Assembly: GCF_002252705.1 (NCBI RefSeq)
Contig: NZ_NQLA01000031.1
Location: forward strand, 1 to 35,840
DNA: 35,840 nt
From: Vulcanococcus limneticus LL
GTDB taxonomy: Bacteria; Cyanobacteriota; Cyanobacteriia; PCC-6307; Cyanobiaceae
Direction of reading: 5' to 3'
Shown: piece by piece, positions 1-7,239 of the stretch
Layout of the letters: the number at the start of each line of letters is the position of its first letter
How positions within the stretch are numbered: position 1 is the stretch's first letter
Position numbers and translations under genes: made by a program
Notes under the pieces: generated by a model
Told to the model about the DNA's origin: nothing
What the model saw: the letters and a program-made list of their open reading frames with translations, nothing else
The model's database searches: none

Positions 1-97
1 GGGGCGTACGCCCCTGGAGGCAGCTCAACAGGGAGTTGCAGCATGACCACATCCACCCACTCTCATAAGGACTGGACCGACAAAGGGGGTCACGTCA
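1..97 (+). mobile_element. Insertion-sequence right end (partial copy, left edge)
   Basis: These 97 bases are the exact reverse complement of 35744-35840, and the identity stops sharply at base 98. The block contains the 3' end of a transposase-like reading frame (2-46) and then about 50 bases ending in CAAAGGGGGTCACGTCA. Read inward, the tip starts TGACGTGACCCCC. Elements of the IS3 type, with integrase-like transposases, have tips of the TG...CA kind, so family assignment by inference is IS3-like or IS481-like. The outermost 14 bases, GGGGCGTACGCCCC, are themselves a perfect palindrome. Only one end of the element lies in the window, so its full length and the target duplication cannot be read. 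Confidence 0.7.
2..46 (+). CDS. Transposase C-terminal fragment (edge-truncated)
   Basis: The frame entering from outside the window reads GRTPLEAAQQGVAA and then TGA at 44-46. Integrase-core (rve/DDE) transposases of the IS3 and IS481 type commonly end a few residues after a motif of the form LGxRTPxEA, which this matches. Only 14 codons are visible, so the family is an inference. The other forward frames are also open for some distance (one runs to TAA at 66-68), and they cannot be strictly excluded. Confidence 0.5.
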   Translation, partial: GRTPLEAAQQGVAA

Positions 98-300
98 CCG
101 ATCCCAAACAGGTCCCATGTTGCTGCAACGAATCCATTCGAGCTGTGCATCTCACCTGCTCCTTATATGACGCATCATGTCGACCGTTCAGCAGCGGCAC
201 CATCCGAGACCCAGATCCCACGGCATGGCAGCCGACCCTAAGCTCGTTCATCCGAGATAAGACACGACATGGGTCCCATCCTGTGTCGCATTCATGAGGA
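98..300. other. Gene-free stretch between IS end and the J-domain gene
   Basis: These 203 bases are visibly lower in GC than the genes around them and show no convincing coding frame. One forward frame stays open across the IS junction (43-297), but its composition is not protein-like. The stretch lies 3' of the minus-strand J-domain gene. It holds a few short dyads and an imperfect hairpin at 261-287. It may be a decayed remnant or plain intergenic DNA. Confidence 0.5.
261..287 (-). terminator. Imperfect dyad after the RHH-J gene
   Basis: The arms GACAC...GTGTC and ATGG...CCAT are separated by a three-by-three internal mismatch, with a centre at ATGGGTCCCAT. The dyad begins about 14 bases beyond the stop of the minus-strand gene ending at 301. 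The position fits a terminator, but there is no T-run. Confidence 0.25.
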
Positions 301-1407
301 CTAGGGTCCTTGCTTTCGATGCATCTCCTTGAGCAGCTGATAGGCCTCATTGAGGCGACGCATCGCATCGGCGGAGCCACCGGCATCGGGATGGTGGCGC
401 TGGGCCTGGTCGCGATAGGCCTCGCGGATCTGAGCCAGGCTGAGCGGAACGTTGGGATCGGTGGGCAGCTCCAACAGGCGCAGGGCACCGTGCACGGTGA
501 GGGTGTGATCGAGCACGTGGAACGAGGTGCCGCGCTTCTGGCGACTGCGGGCCCATTGCACGAACCGCGTGATCAGGGTCGGCACCCGCAGCGCCAGGGT
601 GCTGCCACTGAAGGGGTCCTCCAGGATGCCGGCGGCGAGGATCACCCGCTCGAAGCTGGCTGGGCCCTCCTCCCACTGCGGGGCCATCGAGCCGAGGATC
701 TGCTGGGCCAGGCTCCAGGTGAAGGGCCGGCCCTCACTCTGGTCGGAACGGGGCCAGATTTCCCGGGCCAGCCAGACCATCACCGCCTCCAAAGCCTGGC
801 CATTGGCGGGCTGGCCATAGATCTCCAGCCAATGGCTCTGGCAGGCCAGGGCCGCCGCCGCCAGATGCTCGGCGCTGATCAGCGCCAGGCCCGGCTCACG
901 CCCTTGGGGCTGCCGTGGTGGATGGAGGCTGCGCCGGATCTCCCTCCCCTGGCGCCTGACGAACCCGGGCAGGTCAATCCCTCCGCCGCTGCCAGCAGCG
1001 GCAGTGACGGTACGGCGCGAAGCCTTCTTCTCTGGGGTCTTATCCTGGACCAGCCCCTGGTCCCGCAGGGAGTCCAGAGCGGAATGAACGAGAACAATTG
1101 CTCCGGTCTCGTTCAGGTCCGAGTCGTGCGTGATCTGGGCCAGGGCGGTGGCATCGAGCCCGGTGGGCTCTCCAGAGGCAACGGCAGCATGGGCACTCGG
1201 TTGCTCGCTGAGGGATGACAGCAGGTCCAAGTCGTCCTCGTCGTCCTCCTCCACACCGTCGAAGAGCTGCTCCAGCAGTCGCTGCACGATGTGGCCGCGG
1301 TTGCGCAGACCCCACTCCGCCTTGAAGGCGTCGATGCGCTCCAGCAGGGATTCGCTCAGCTCCAGACTGATGCGACGTCGCGCCTCACCCTGACCGTCGC
1401 CCACCAT
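301..1407 (-). CDS. Ribbon-helix-helix / DnaJ-domain fusion protein
   Basis: This 368-residue protein has two recognisable ends. Residues about 10-50 (RRISLELSESLLERIDAF and the following helix) look like a ribbon-helix-helix segment. They are followed by a very acidic stretch, VEEDDEDDLD. Residues about 312-365 form a J domain with the diagnostic HPD tripeptide (RHHPDAGG) and the helix ending RRLNEAYQLL. J domains stimulate the ATPase of Hsp70/DnaK. There are no zinc-finger repeats or Gly/Phe region, so it is not DnaJ itself. The middle, about residues 60-310, matches nothing I can name. The ATG at 1407 gives the full RHH segment. It lies 22 bases downstream of the DUF3370 gene on the same strand and may be co-transcribed. 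The client or DNA target is unknown. Confidence 0.85.
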   Translation of the reverse strand: MVGDGQGEARRRISLELSESLLERIDAFKAEWGLRNRGHIVQRLLEQLFDGVEEDDEDDLDLLSSLSEQPSAHAAVASGEPTGLDATALAQITHDSDLNETGAIVLVHSALDSLRDQGLVQDKTPEKKASRRTVTAAAGSGGGIDLPGFVRRQGREIRRSLHPPRQPQGREPGLALISAEHLAAAALACQSHWLEIYGQPANGQALEAVMVWLAREIWPRSDQSEGRPFTWSLAQQILGSMAPQWEEGPASFERVILAAGILEDPFSGSTLALRVPTLITRFVQWARSRQKRGTSFHVLDHTLTVHGALRLLELPTDPNVPLSLAQIREAYRDQAQRHHPDAGGSADAMRRLNEAYQLLKEMHRKQGP

Positions 1408-1429
1408 GCCGCCCTGCGCGCGCCCGAGC

Positions 1430-3145
1430 CTATCGGCCCATCAGGCCTTTCATGAACACCTGTTGGTCATCCACCGCCTGCTGGTAGCGCTCCATCAGCA
1501 ACTGACTCATGCGCACTGGAGCCAGGCTGGCCGGTGCCACCCCCATGACAACTCCATCGGGCGCGCCGAGGGAGCGGTTGATCAGGGGCATGGGTGGCAG
1601 GGGCTGGATCCAGGCCGGCATCAGCTGGGGGGGGCGCGGTCTTGGCACCGGCCTGCTGGCGGGAACAGCCGGCGCGGCAGGGGCCGCGTTGGCCGGACGG
1701 GCCACTGCTCGCCGCGGCGCCGGGGCAGGGCGTTGTGCGGCGCCACCCTCCTGGCCGGTGGCGATGGCTGGTGGGGCGGCAGCGGGGCGGGCACGACGCG
1801 CGGCGACGGCTTCGGCCCGTGCCACCTCGAGCTGCCTCTGGCGCTGCTGCAACTGGGCTAGCTGGGACGCGGGCACGACGCTGAGAAGATGGCCCGGGGT
1901 GGCATCCGCGGGGTATACCAGGCTCACCTTGAGACGGTTGTTCTGGCCCGGCTGAAGGTTGAGGGTGGCAATGGGCAGGCTCTCGCCGGAGCGCATGCCC
2001 ACATGCACCTCCCGGTAGCCCTCATCGGTCTCGATGCCGATCGAACCCCGGAAGGCGGTGAACGTGCGGCCATTGGCCGTGGGGTGGCTGAACACCAGCT
2101 CGTAAGGGCCAGACCCCCGCAGGCCGAAGTCCAGATCAAAACGCACCCCATAGGTGCCCACGTTGTCGAGAGAGGAATCCAGCATGCGGCTGGCCAGCGG
2201 ATTGACCTGGATCTCGCCGGTTCCGAAGTTGTGGCGGTTGGTGCTGGTCAGGGGTACGTGCAGCGGGCCCTGGGCCAGGTCGTGGTTGAGCTCGGCCTGG
2301 TAGGCATCGCCGATCGACACCCCCGCCACCCGCGAGAAGACCGTGCGGTTCTGGATTTCAGCAAGTCGGCTGAGGTAGATCCGGCCCGGAGCCAGCCGCC
2401 CCTGGTCAAGCACCGCCACGATATCGGCGTCGCTGCGGGGATCCTGCGCAGCCACCACGGCCATCTGGAAGGGGCCATCGCTGCGGCCGCGCAGCAGGCC
2501 ATTGGCGATCCCCTTGGCGGGGAGCTGGGTGCTGAACAACACCAGGCGGCTGCGGGGCGGAATCACCACCGCGTCGGTGAGGCGGCGATCGAGCTGGCGC
2601 CGCAGCATCTGGATCGCCGTGGCATCGCCTGGGCCCGTGTTCCAGGGCCTGGGCCCGAGGGGCTTCACCCCCATCAGGTAATTCGGTAGGTAGGGCGCCT
2701 CAAAGCTGTTGCGCACAGCCCCCTGCTCAAAGCGCAGGGTCACAGGGCTGTCGCTGGGGTTGATCAGGATCGTGGCCAGGGTCAGCTCACCACGGCGAAC
2801 CCCGCCGTAGCCCATGCGGCTGGTGTCTTGGGGGTTGTACTTGTGGTGCACGTGCAGGCCAAACTCGCCGTTGAACGTGTACGTGGCGTTGGCCAGGGAC
2901 TGGTTGGTCTCGGCGGTGATGGCGCTGCCAGGGGCCGTGTTCACAAGGATGCCGGGACCAAGCACCTCCTCGGGCTGGTTGGAGTGGAGAACCGGCACGT
3001 TGTTGAAGCGGCCCTGCAGGGGCCTGGCCGTCTGACCGGCCATCAGCTCGACGTAGGCATGGGCCGGTTGGGCCGCAAGGGTGGCCCCAGCCACCACGGC
3101 GAGAGCCAGGGACCGGATGGGGGCGATGGAACCAGTTGCTCTCAA
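1430..3145 (-). CDS. Secreted DUF3370 family protein
   Basis: This 571-residue exported protein resembles the cyanobacterial DUF3370 family, whose function is unknown. Residues about 1-30 form a typical signal peptide: a basic start, the hydrophobic core SLALAVVAGATLAA, and an AHA cleavage site before YVEL. The body, to about residue 430, is rich in beta-type sequence. From about 430 to 510 it is a low-complexity Ala/Pro/Arg tail, including a run of alternating Pro and Arg that may be periplasmic or cell-wall exposed. The start is a TTG at 3145. No ATG or GTG precedes it in frame within the nearby sequence, and it gives a complete signal peptide. It probably leads a two-gene unit with the RHH-J gene downstream. 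Confidence 0.8.
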   Translation of the reverse strand: MRATGSIAPIRSLALAVVAGATLAAQPAHAYVELMAGQTARPLQGRFNNVPVLHSNQPEEVLGPGILVNTAPGSAITAETNQSLANATYTFNGEFGLHVHHKYNPQDTSRMGYGGVRRGELTLATILINPSDSPVTLRFEQGAVRNSFEAPYLPNYLMGVKPLGPRPWNTGPGDATAIQMLRRQLDRRLTDAVVIPPRSRLVLFSTQLPAKGIANGLLRGRSDGPFQMAVVAAQDPRSDADIVAVLDQGRLAPGRIYLSRLAEIQNRTVFSRVAGVSIGDAYQAELNHDLAQGPLHVPLTSTNRHNFGTGEIQVNPLASRMLDSSLDNVGTYGVRFDLDFGLRGSGPYELVFSHPTANGRTFTAFRGSIGIETDEGYREVHVGMRSGESLPIATLNLQPGQNNRLKVSLVYPADATPGHLLSVVPASQLAQLQQRQRQLEVARAEAVAARRARPAAAPPAIATGQEGGAAQRPAPAPRRAVARPANAAPAAPAVPASRPVPRPRPPQLMPAWIQPLPPMPLINRSLGAPDGVVMGVAPASLAPVRMSQLLMERYQQAVDDQQVFMKGLMGR

Positions 3146-3315
3146 AATAGATACGGCGTCCTGGGATAGGGCCTTGTCGGCCTGGGCTTCCTGCTCCGGG
3201 CTGGAGATCCATGGGTTCGGTACCAGTTGAGACCATGGCGAGGCCCGTGGTTGGACCCCTGGTGGGTCCCGCGCAGGAAGGGGCGCAGGAACGGGCCAGT
3301 GGATGGGAGGAGGAG

Positions 3316-3323
3316 GGAGGGGT
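3316..3323. repeat. HIP1 octamer
   Basis: GCGATCGC is the highly iterated palindrome typical of many cyanobacterial genomes. This copy lies in the intergenic stretch 3146-3382, between the divergent DUF3370 and coiled-coil genes. Another lies inside cobN at 14761-14768. Confidence 0.6.
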
Positions 3324-3382
3324 TGGCGATCGCGGTGAACGGGAGCTGACCGCTAGAACGTTTCAATCCTGAAGATTTTCCC

Positions 3383-3565
3383 ATGCTTTCGCCATTCTTC
3401 TGCTGTGCCGATGGCGAAAGCGCTCAGCAGCAGCGCCGCCGCCACCAGGAACGCAAGCTTCAGGCCCTGAGCTTCTGGCGGGACGGCCTGGAACGTCAAC
3501 TGGCCGCCATCAACGCCGCCATCAGCACGCTGCAGCGCCAGATGGAGCAGCCAGGCGACGCCTGA
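3383..3565 (+). CDS. Small coiled-coil conserved hypothetical protein
   Basis: This 60-residue protein starts with MLSPFFCCADGES, continues with a strongly basic, Gln/Arg-rich segment, and ends in a helix with heptad-like spacing (WRDGLERQLAAINAAISTLQRQ). The Cys pair at residues 7-8 and the amphipathic helix suggest a small structural or partner protein, but no function can be assigned. Its last 44 bases overlap the 3' end of the facing sigma-factor gene, so both stop codons lie inside the other gene. It is divergent from DUF3370 across 237 bases. The composition looks like a real protein rather than an antisense artefact. Confidence 0.7.
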   Translation: MLSPFFCCADGESAQQQRRRHQERKLQALSFWRDGLERQLAAINAAISTLQRQMEQPGDA

Positions 3566-4277
3566 GCTGCTCCAGGCCCAGGCGTAGCTGCCGGTGCACG
3601 GTGCTCGGGCTCGTGTGCCAGCGCTGCGCCACCTGACGCAGGCTCTCCCCCTGCAGCACCACGGCCTTGATCGCCTGTTGGGGCCGTCCCACGAGCTGAT
3701 CCAGCACCGCCAGGGCCTCGCACGCCCCCTCCGCGATGGGTTCGGGCTCAGCGGCCTCGGGCTCGCTGATCCGATCCAGGGGCACCAGCCGCACCCGCGC
3801 CGGGCACTGCTGCAGCCCCAGCCACTGCTGCTCGCTCAGGCCCAGGGCCTGGCGCAGCCGCTCCGCCGTCGGTCGGGGCTGGCCGCAAGCCGCCAGCGTC
3901 TGGCAGGCGCTGGCGAGGCGCCGCTCCAGCTCCTGGCGGCGGCGGGAGATGCGCACCAGGGGGGCGTGGTCCCGCAGGTAATGGAGGATCGCACCGCGGA
4001 TGTGGGGCCGGGCGAAGGCCTCGAAGGGCACGCCCTGGCCGCCGCGGTACAGCTCCGCGGCCCGCAGCAGTCCCAGCAGGCCCACCTGGCTCAGGTCGTC
4101 GCGGGGTTCGGGGCTGACGCCGGCGTAGTGGATCGCGATCGGCTTCACCAGAGCGATGTAGCGCTCGACCCGCTGGTTGCGGCGTTGCAGGGCGCTGGAG
4201 GCGGCAGGGGCACGCCGCTGGCGCCAGGGACGGGCTTGGGGGCTGCCGGGCTGGGGATGGGGACGGTGCGACGCCAT
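3522..4277 (-). CDS. Group 3 (SigF/FliA-like) sigma-70 family sigma factor
   Basis: This 251-residue alternative sigma factor recruits RNA polymerase to a specific promoter set. Region 2 spans about residues 38-115, with the core-binding segment DDLSQVGLLGLLRAAELY and the promoter-melting segment PFEAFARPHIRGAILHYLRDH. Region 3 follows (RRRQELERRL). Region 4 near the C-terminus has a helix-turn-helix (LRQVAQRWHTSPSTVHRQL). Region 1.1 is absent, and the short length fits group 3 rather than the RpoD-like group 1/2 factors. The N-terminus is Pro/Arg-rich and poorly conserved. The ATG at 4277 has no clear Shine-Dalgarno. The gene follows the Ap4A-phosphorylase-like gene after 113 bases that contain a hairpin, so it may have its own promoter. 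No anti-sigma factor is adjacent. Confidence 0.88.
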   Translation of the reverse strand: MASHRPHPQPGSPQARPWRQRRAPAASSALQRRNQRVERYIALVKPIAIHYAGVSPEPRDDLSQVGLLGLLRAAELYRGGQGVPFEAFARPHIRGAILHYLRDHAPLVRISRRRQELERRLASACQTLAACGQPRPTAERLRQALGLSEQQWLGLQQCPARVRLVPLDRISEPEAAEPEPIAEGACEALAVLDQLVGRPQQAIKAVVLQGESLRQVAQRWHTSPSTVHRQLRLGLEQLRRRLAAPSGAAAC

Positions 4278-4293
4278 GGCGGATCAGGGTGAG

Positions 4294-4322
4294 ACAGGGG
4301 ATCGGAGCCCTTGGGCCCCTGT
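4294..4322 (-). terminator. Hairpin between Ap4A phosphorylase-like gene and sigma gene
   Basis: The arms ACAGGGG and CCCCTGT form a perfect 7-bp stem around a 15-base loop, 17 bases upstream of the sigma-factor ATG. It could end transcription of the upstream run or act as a leader hairpin for the sigma gene. No T-run follows. Confidence 0.3.
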
Positions 4323-4390
4323 TCCACAAAGCCCTGAACGGCCCTCGCCCGGCCAGCGTGGAACCACGTGACCTACTGGAGGCCGACGCC

Positions 4391-5260
4391 TCAGCTCCCC
4401 TCCGGCTCGGCCACCGCCTGCAGCAGCGCCAGGGGTCCATGGCGCTCCAGCCAGGTCAGGTCGGAGTGCCCGGTGAGCAGCAGACAGCCCGCAAAGCCCA
4501 GGGCGTTGACGCTGAAGCCGGCCCAGTGCTCCTGGCGACGGCGGATGGTCAGGAACCAGTCGTCGTCGAACAGCAGGTTGTAGGGATGGCGCGGGGCGGG
4601 ATCCTGACTGGGGCAGCCCAGGCCCAGGGCGGCGGCATGCTCGCGATAGAGCTGCAGCAGATCACCCGGGCCCGGGGCCGTCCCTTCAGCCCCTGCACCA
4701 GATTCGGCAGGACGGCGGCGGCTGAGGCGGTACTGCCAGGGCCAGCGCCCCTGGGAACCACCCAGCTGGGCCAAGAGGGCAGCGGCCAGCGGGCAGCTCG
4801 ACTCACCGGCCTTGCGCGGCAGCAGCTGCAGGTGCCGGTGGGGTTGGCTGGCACCGGCGGCGGCGCAGCTGTTGAAAAACCACAGCCCCCCGGTGTCGCC
4901 GCTCACCTGCTGCACCGCGGCCCAGTCGTGGGGGTCGAGCCAGCCGGCCTGGGGCTGCCACTGCTGGGTGATCAGCAGCACATGGCCCTGCTGCACGGGG
5001 AACTTGTTCAGCAGCAGCAGATGGCGATCGGCCAGGCGGGTCACCTCCAGGCGCGGATCCCAGGGCAGAAAGGGATTGGGCCGGGGGCCGGAGCCGCGTA
5101 GGTGCTTGGGGGTGGCGGACACCAGCCGACGCACCAGAAAGGGCTCCCAGGCGCCTGGACTCACCAGCTCCGTGGCCAGGGGCACCAGGGCCCCATTGGC
5201 AAGGGCGGAGGCGCTGCGGGCGAGGGCTGCCTGCCAGTAGGTCTCGTGCCGTGGCGCCAC
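4391..5260 (-). CDS. ATP adenylyltransferase / Ap4A phosphorylase family protein
   Basis: This 289-residue protein belongs to the HIT/GalT superfamily branch that phosphorolyses diadenosine tetraphosphate to ADP and ATP. The active-site motif is GASQPHRHLQLLP near residue 140, where the second His of the HxHxQ motif is the nucleotidyl acceptor in this family. The N-terminal half carries the family pattern NPFLPWDPRLEV, then LLLNKFPVQQGHVLLIT and a FNSCAAAGAS strand leading into the motif. The C-terminal part, including PYNLLFDDDWFL, fits the usual ATP adenylyltransferase C-terminal domain. The start is GTG at 5260, only 6 bases after the SpoIID-family stop, so translation is probably coupled. 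Confidence 0.85.
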   Translation of the reverse strand: MAPRHETYWQAALARSASALANGALVPLATELVSPGAWEPFLVRRLVSATPKHLRGSGPRPNPFLPWDPRLEVTRLADRHLLLLNKFPVQQGHVLLITQQWQPQAGWLDPHDWAAVQQVSGDTGGLWFFNSCAAAGASQPHRHLQLLPRKAGESSCPLAAALLAQLGGSQGRWPWQYRLSRRRPAESGAGAEGTAPGPGDLLQLYREHAAALGLGCPSQDPAPRHPYNLLFDDDWFLTIRRRQEHWAGFSVNALGFAGCLLLTGHSDLTWLERHGPLALLQAVAEPEGS

Positions 5261-5266
5261 GGCAGC

Positions 5267-6289
5267 TCAGCTCGGGCCGCCCTTGAGCCGGGCCAGGGAG
5301 GCCCCCGGGTAGTAGCGGCCCAGGATGGCGTTGTAGGGCTGGCCCTGGCTGGCGAGCGCCTGGGCGCCCTCCTGGCTCATGCTTGCCCCCAGGTGGCCGT
5401 GGGCCTCGGCGCTGATCTGGCTATTGGCCGCATAGAGGCTCTCGACGATGCCGCCCTGGTAGCTGAGGATGATCCCAGCGGTCTGGCGGGCAGCCTGGCG
5501 GGTGCGCTCGGTGCTGCTGGACAGCCCGTTGTAGGCCTGCCAGCGGGTGGTGTCCCCCAGGTGCCAGTGGGCACTGGCGGGGCGGGCCATGTGGGCCAGG
5601 GCATAGGAGCGGGCTGCCACCGCCTGGGCCTTGAGGGCCTCCAGGTTCCAGGAGCTGGGCATCTCCGACCCCACCACCGAGGCGATGTAGTCCTCCAGGG
5701 AGAGGTGGTTCACCAGCCGCAGGCGGCCGCCCTCGACCACCAGCCGCAGGCGGCCCGCGTAGGCCTTGCCGTTGACCAGCAGGGCCTGGCCCGCGCTGGT
5801 CTCCAGCCATGCCTCGCCGTCCACGCCGGCGCCGCCCGCATCGGGTGCCTGGCCGGCGCTGCCCTGCTGCAGCACCGCCCCATCGCGGCTGCGCAGCCAC
5901 CAGGGGCCGGTGGCCCCCAGGCTGGGATTGCCGTCCTGGCGCAGCAGGGCCACGCGGATCTCCAGGTTCAGGGGGCTGCCCTGCGCCGGTTCCGCCAGGG
6001 AGAGGGTGCCGGCTCCCGCCGGGCCGGCCGCCTGGGCCCGCTGCGACTGGACACCGCGCAGGTCGTCCCGGGCGTCGTCAGCGACGACCCGCGGCGGTGG
6101 CGCCTCCAGCAGGGCCGCCAACATCGGTCCGCTGAGGGTGCTGCGCTGGGGCATCAGCCCCTGGGCGGCAAAGCCGATCACCAGGGCGCCCATGCCCATC
6201 GGGGCCCCCAGCAACACGGTGCGCACGTGCTGGCGGCGCCAGAGGCGGACAGGGTGGAGGTGGGCCAGCCGCTTCAGCCGCCGTGGCAC
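5267..6289 (-). CDS. SpoIID/LytB-domain protein, membrane anchored
   Basis: The protein has one predicted N-terminal membrane segment (VRTVLLGAPMGMGALVIGF) after a basic stretch. A SpoIID/LytB domain follows, with the signature SLEDYIASVVGSEMPSSW and EALKAQAVAARSYALAHM, then the segment DTTRWQAYNGLSSSTERT. In Bacillus SpoIID this fold is a peptidoglycan lytic transglycosylase. In cyanobacteria the domain probably acts on the cell wall in the periplasm. The frame is open up to 6481, but that region overlaps the PhzF-like gene. I place the start at GTG 6289, which overlaps that gene's stop by 16 bases. ATG 6199, preceded by a G-rich stretch, is an alternative. The C-terminus ends near the consensus YYPGASL. 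Confidence 0.82.
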   Translation of the reverse strand: MPRRLKRLAHLHPVRLWRRQHVRTVLLGAPMGMGALVIGFAAQGLMPQRSTLSGPMLAALLEAPPPRVVADDARDDLRGVQSQRAQAAGPAGAGTLSLAEPAQGSPLNLEIRVALLRQDGNPSLGATGPWWLRSRDGAVLQQGSAGQAPDAGGAGVDGEAWLETSAGQALLVNGKAYAGRLRLVVEGGRLRLVNHLSLEDYIASVVGSEMPSSWNLEALKAQAVAARSYALAHMARPASAHWHLGDTTRWQAYNGLSSSTERTRQAARQTAGIILSYQGGIVESLYAANSQISAEAHGHLGASMSQEGAQALASQGQPYNAILGRYYPGASLARLKGGPS

Positions 6290-7239
6290 ACGGACCAGTC
6301 GCAGGGTCCCCAGGGGCCCCCTGCCGCGCCATTGCCAGCGTCCACGCGCCCATCCCATAGGAGGTGGCCTGTTCCGGTGAGCCGCACCAGCCCAGGGGCC
6401 GGCACTTCGCACTGCATTCCACCACGGCGCTGGGAACACTGCCATCCGACCACCCGCTCCCGCCCCAGCTGGACACACCACCAGGGGGCCACCAGGGCAT
6501 GGGCCGAGCCCGTCACCGGATCCTCTGCGATCCCCAGGCCCGGTGCGAAGAAGCGCAGCTGGTAGTCAGCCCCATGGCCGAGAACGGCGGGCCGCTGGAG
6601 CGGGGACAGACCCGCCAGGCCCTGCATCAGCACCAGCCCCAGGCGATCCGGCCCCTGCAGCTGCTCCGCGACCCCCGCCAGAGCCGCCAGGGGAAAGCCG
6701 TCTGGCAGCAGAGCCACCCGATAGCCCAGGGCGGAACCCCAGTAGGCCAGGGGCTCCGCACCGAGCACCTCCGCCAGGTACGTGGGCGTCTGATGCACCG
6801 TGAGGCCGCCGCTGGGCAGTTCCAGGCTGACGCCAACGGGGCCGCCGTCAGGGCTCTGGCGGGGATGGAGCTGCACCCGCAGGCCACCGCTGCGGCTGTG
6901 GAGGGTCAGCTCCGCTCCCGGCGCCAGCTCCCCCCAGTGGCCCAGGGCCAGGGCCGCCGCCAGGGTGGCGTGGCCACACAGGGGCACCTCACAGCTGGGT
7001 GTGAACCAGCGCAGGGCCCAGGCGCCACCACCCAGGGGCAGCAGAAAGGCCGTCTCGGACTGGTTGAAGCTGGCGGCCAGGGCCTGCATCCAGCTCTCGG
7101 CGGCCGGCTGCTCCAGCCGCACCACCGCCGCGCCATTTCCCTGCAGCGGGCCCGCCGCGAAGGCCTCCACCAGCAGGGCCTGCAGTGGCGGTGGGGAGCC
7201 TGCGGCCTGAACAGGTGCGGGAGGGGCTCCCGAACTCAT
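6274..7239 (-). CDS. PhzF family isomerase/epimerase-like protein
   Basis: This 321-residue protein has the twin alpha/beta barrel architecture of the PhzF family (related in fold to DapF). Key family positions are visible: the catalytic Glu in NQSETAF at residue 62, the CEVPLCGHATLAAA loop at about residues 83-96, and EDPVTGSAHALVAPWW in the C-terminal half. Biochemical roles in this family vary, and most members outside phenazine clusters have no known substrate. There is no phenazine pathway here. The ATG at 7239 overlaps the gpsA stop as ATGA, indicating coupling. Its own 3' end overlaps the proposed SpoIID start. Confidence 0.87.
   Translation of the reverse strand: MSSGAPPAPVQAAGSPPPLQALLVEAFAAGPLQGNGAAVVRLEQPAAESWMQALAASFNQSETAFLLPLGGGAWALRWFTPSCEVPLCGHATLAAALALGHWGELAPGAELTLHSRSGGLRVQLHPRQSPDGGPVGVSLELPSGGLTVHQTPTYLAEVLGAEPLAYWGSALGYRVALLPDGFPLAALAGVAEQLQGPDRLGLVLMQGLAGLSPLQRPAVLGHGADYQLRFFAPGLGIAEDPVTGSAHALVAPWWCVQLGRERVVGWQCSQRRGGMQCEVPAPGLVRLTGTGHLLWDGRVDAGNGAAGGPWGPCDWSVCHGG

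Noticed and set aside
43-297. 84-codon frame starting MTTSTHSHKDW across the left IS border
   Set aside because: It crosses a sharp repeat junction and its composition is not protein-like; the mirror copy at the right edge diverges at the same point.
2787-3384. Additional minus-strand frames around the DUF3370 start
   Set aside because: They overlap the better-supported signal-peptide frame and lack family features.
6290-6481. Longer start of the SpoIID-like gene
   Set aside because: The extra part is Arg/Pro/Trp-rich sequence antiparallel in quality to real protein and lies inside the PhzF-like gene.
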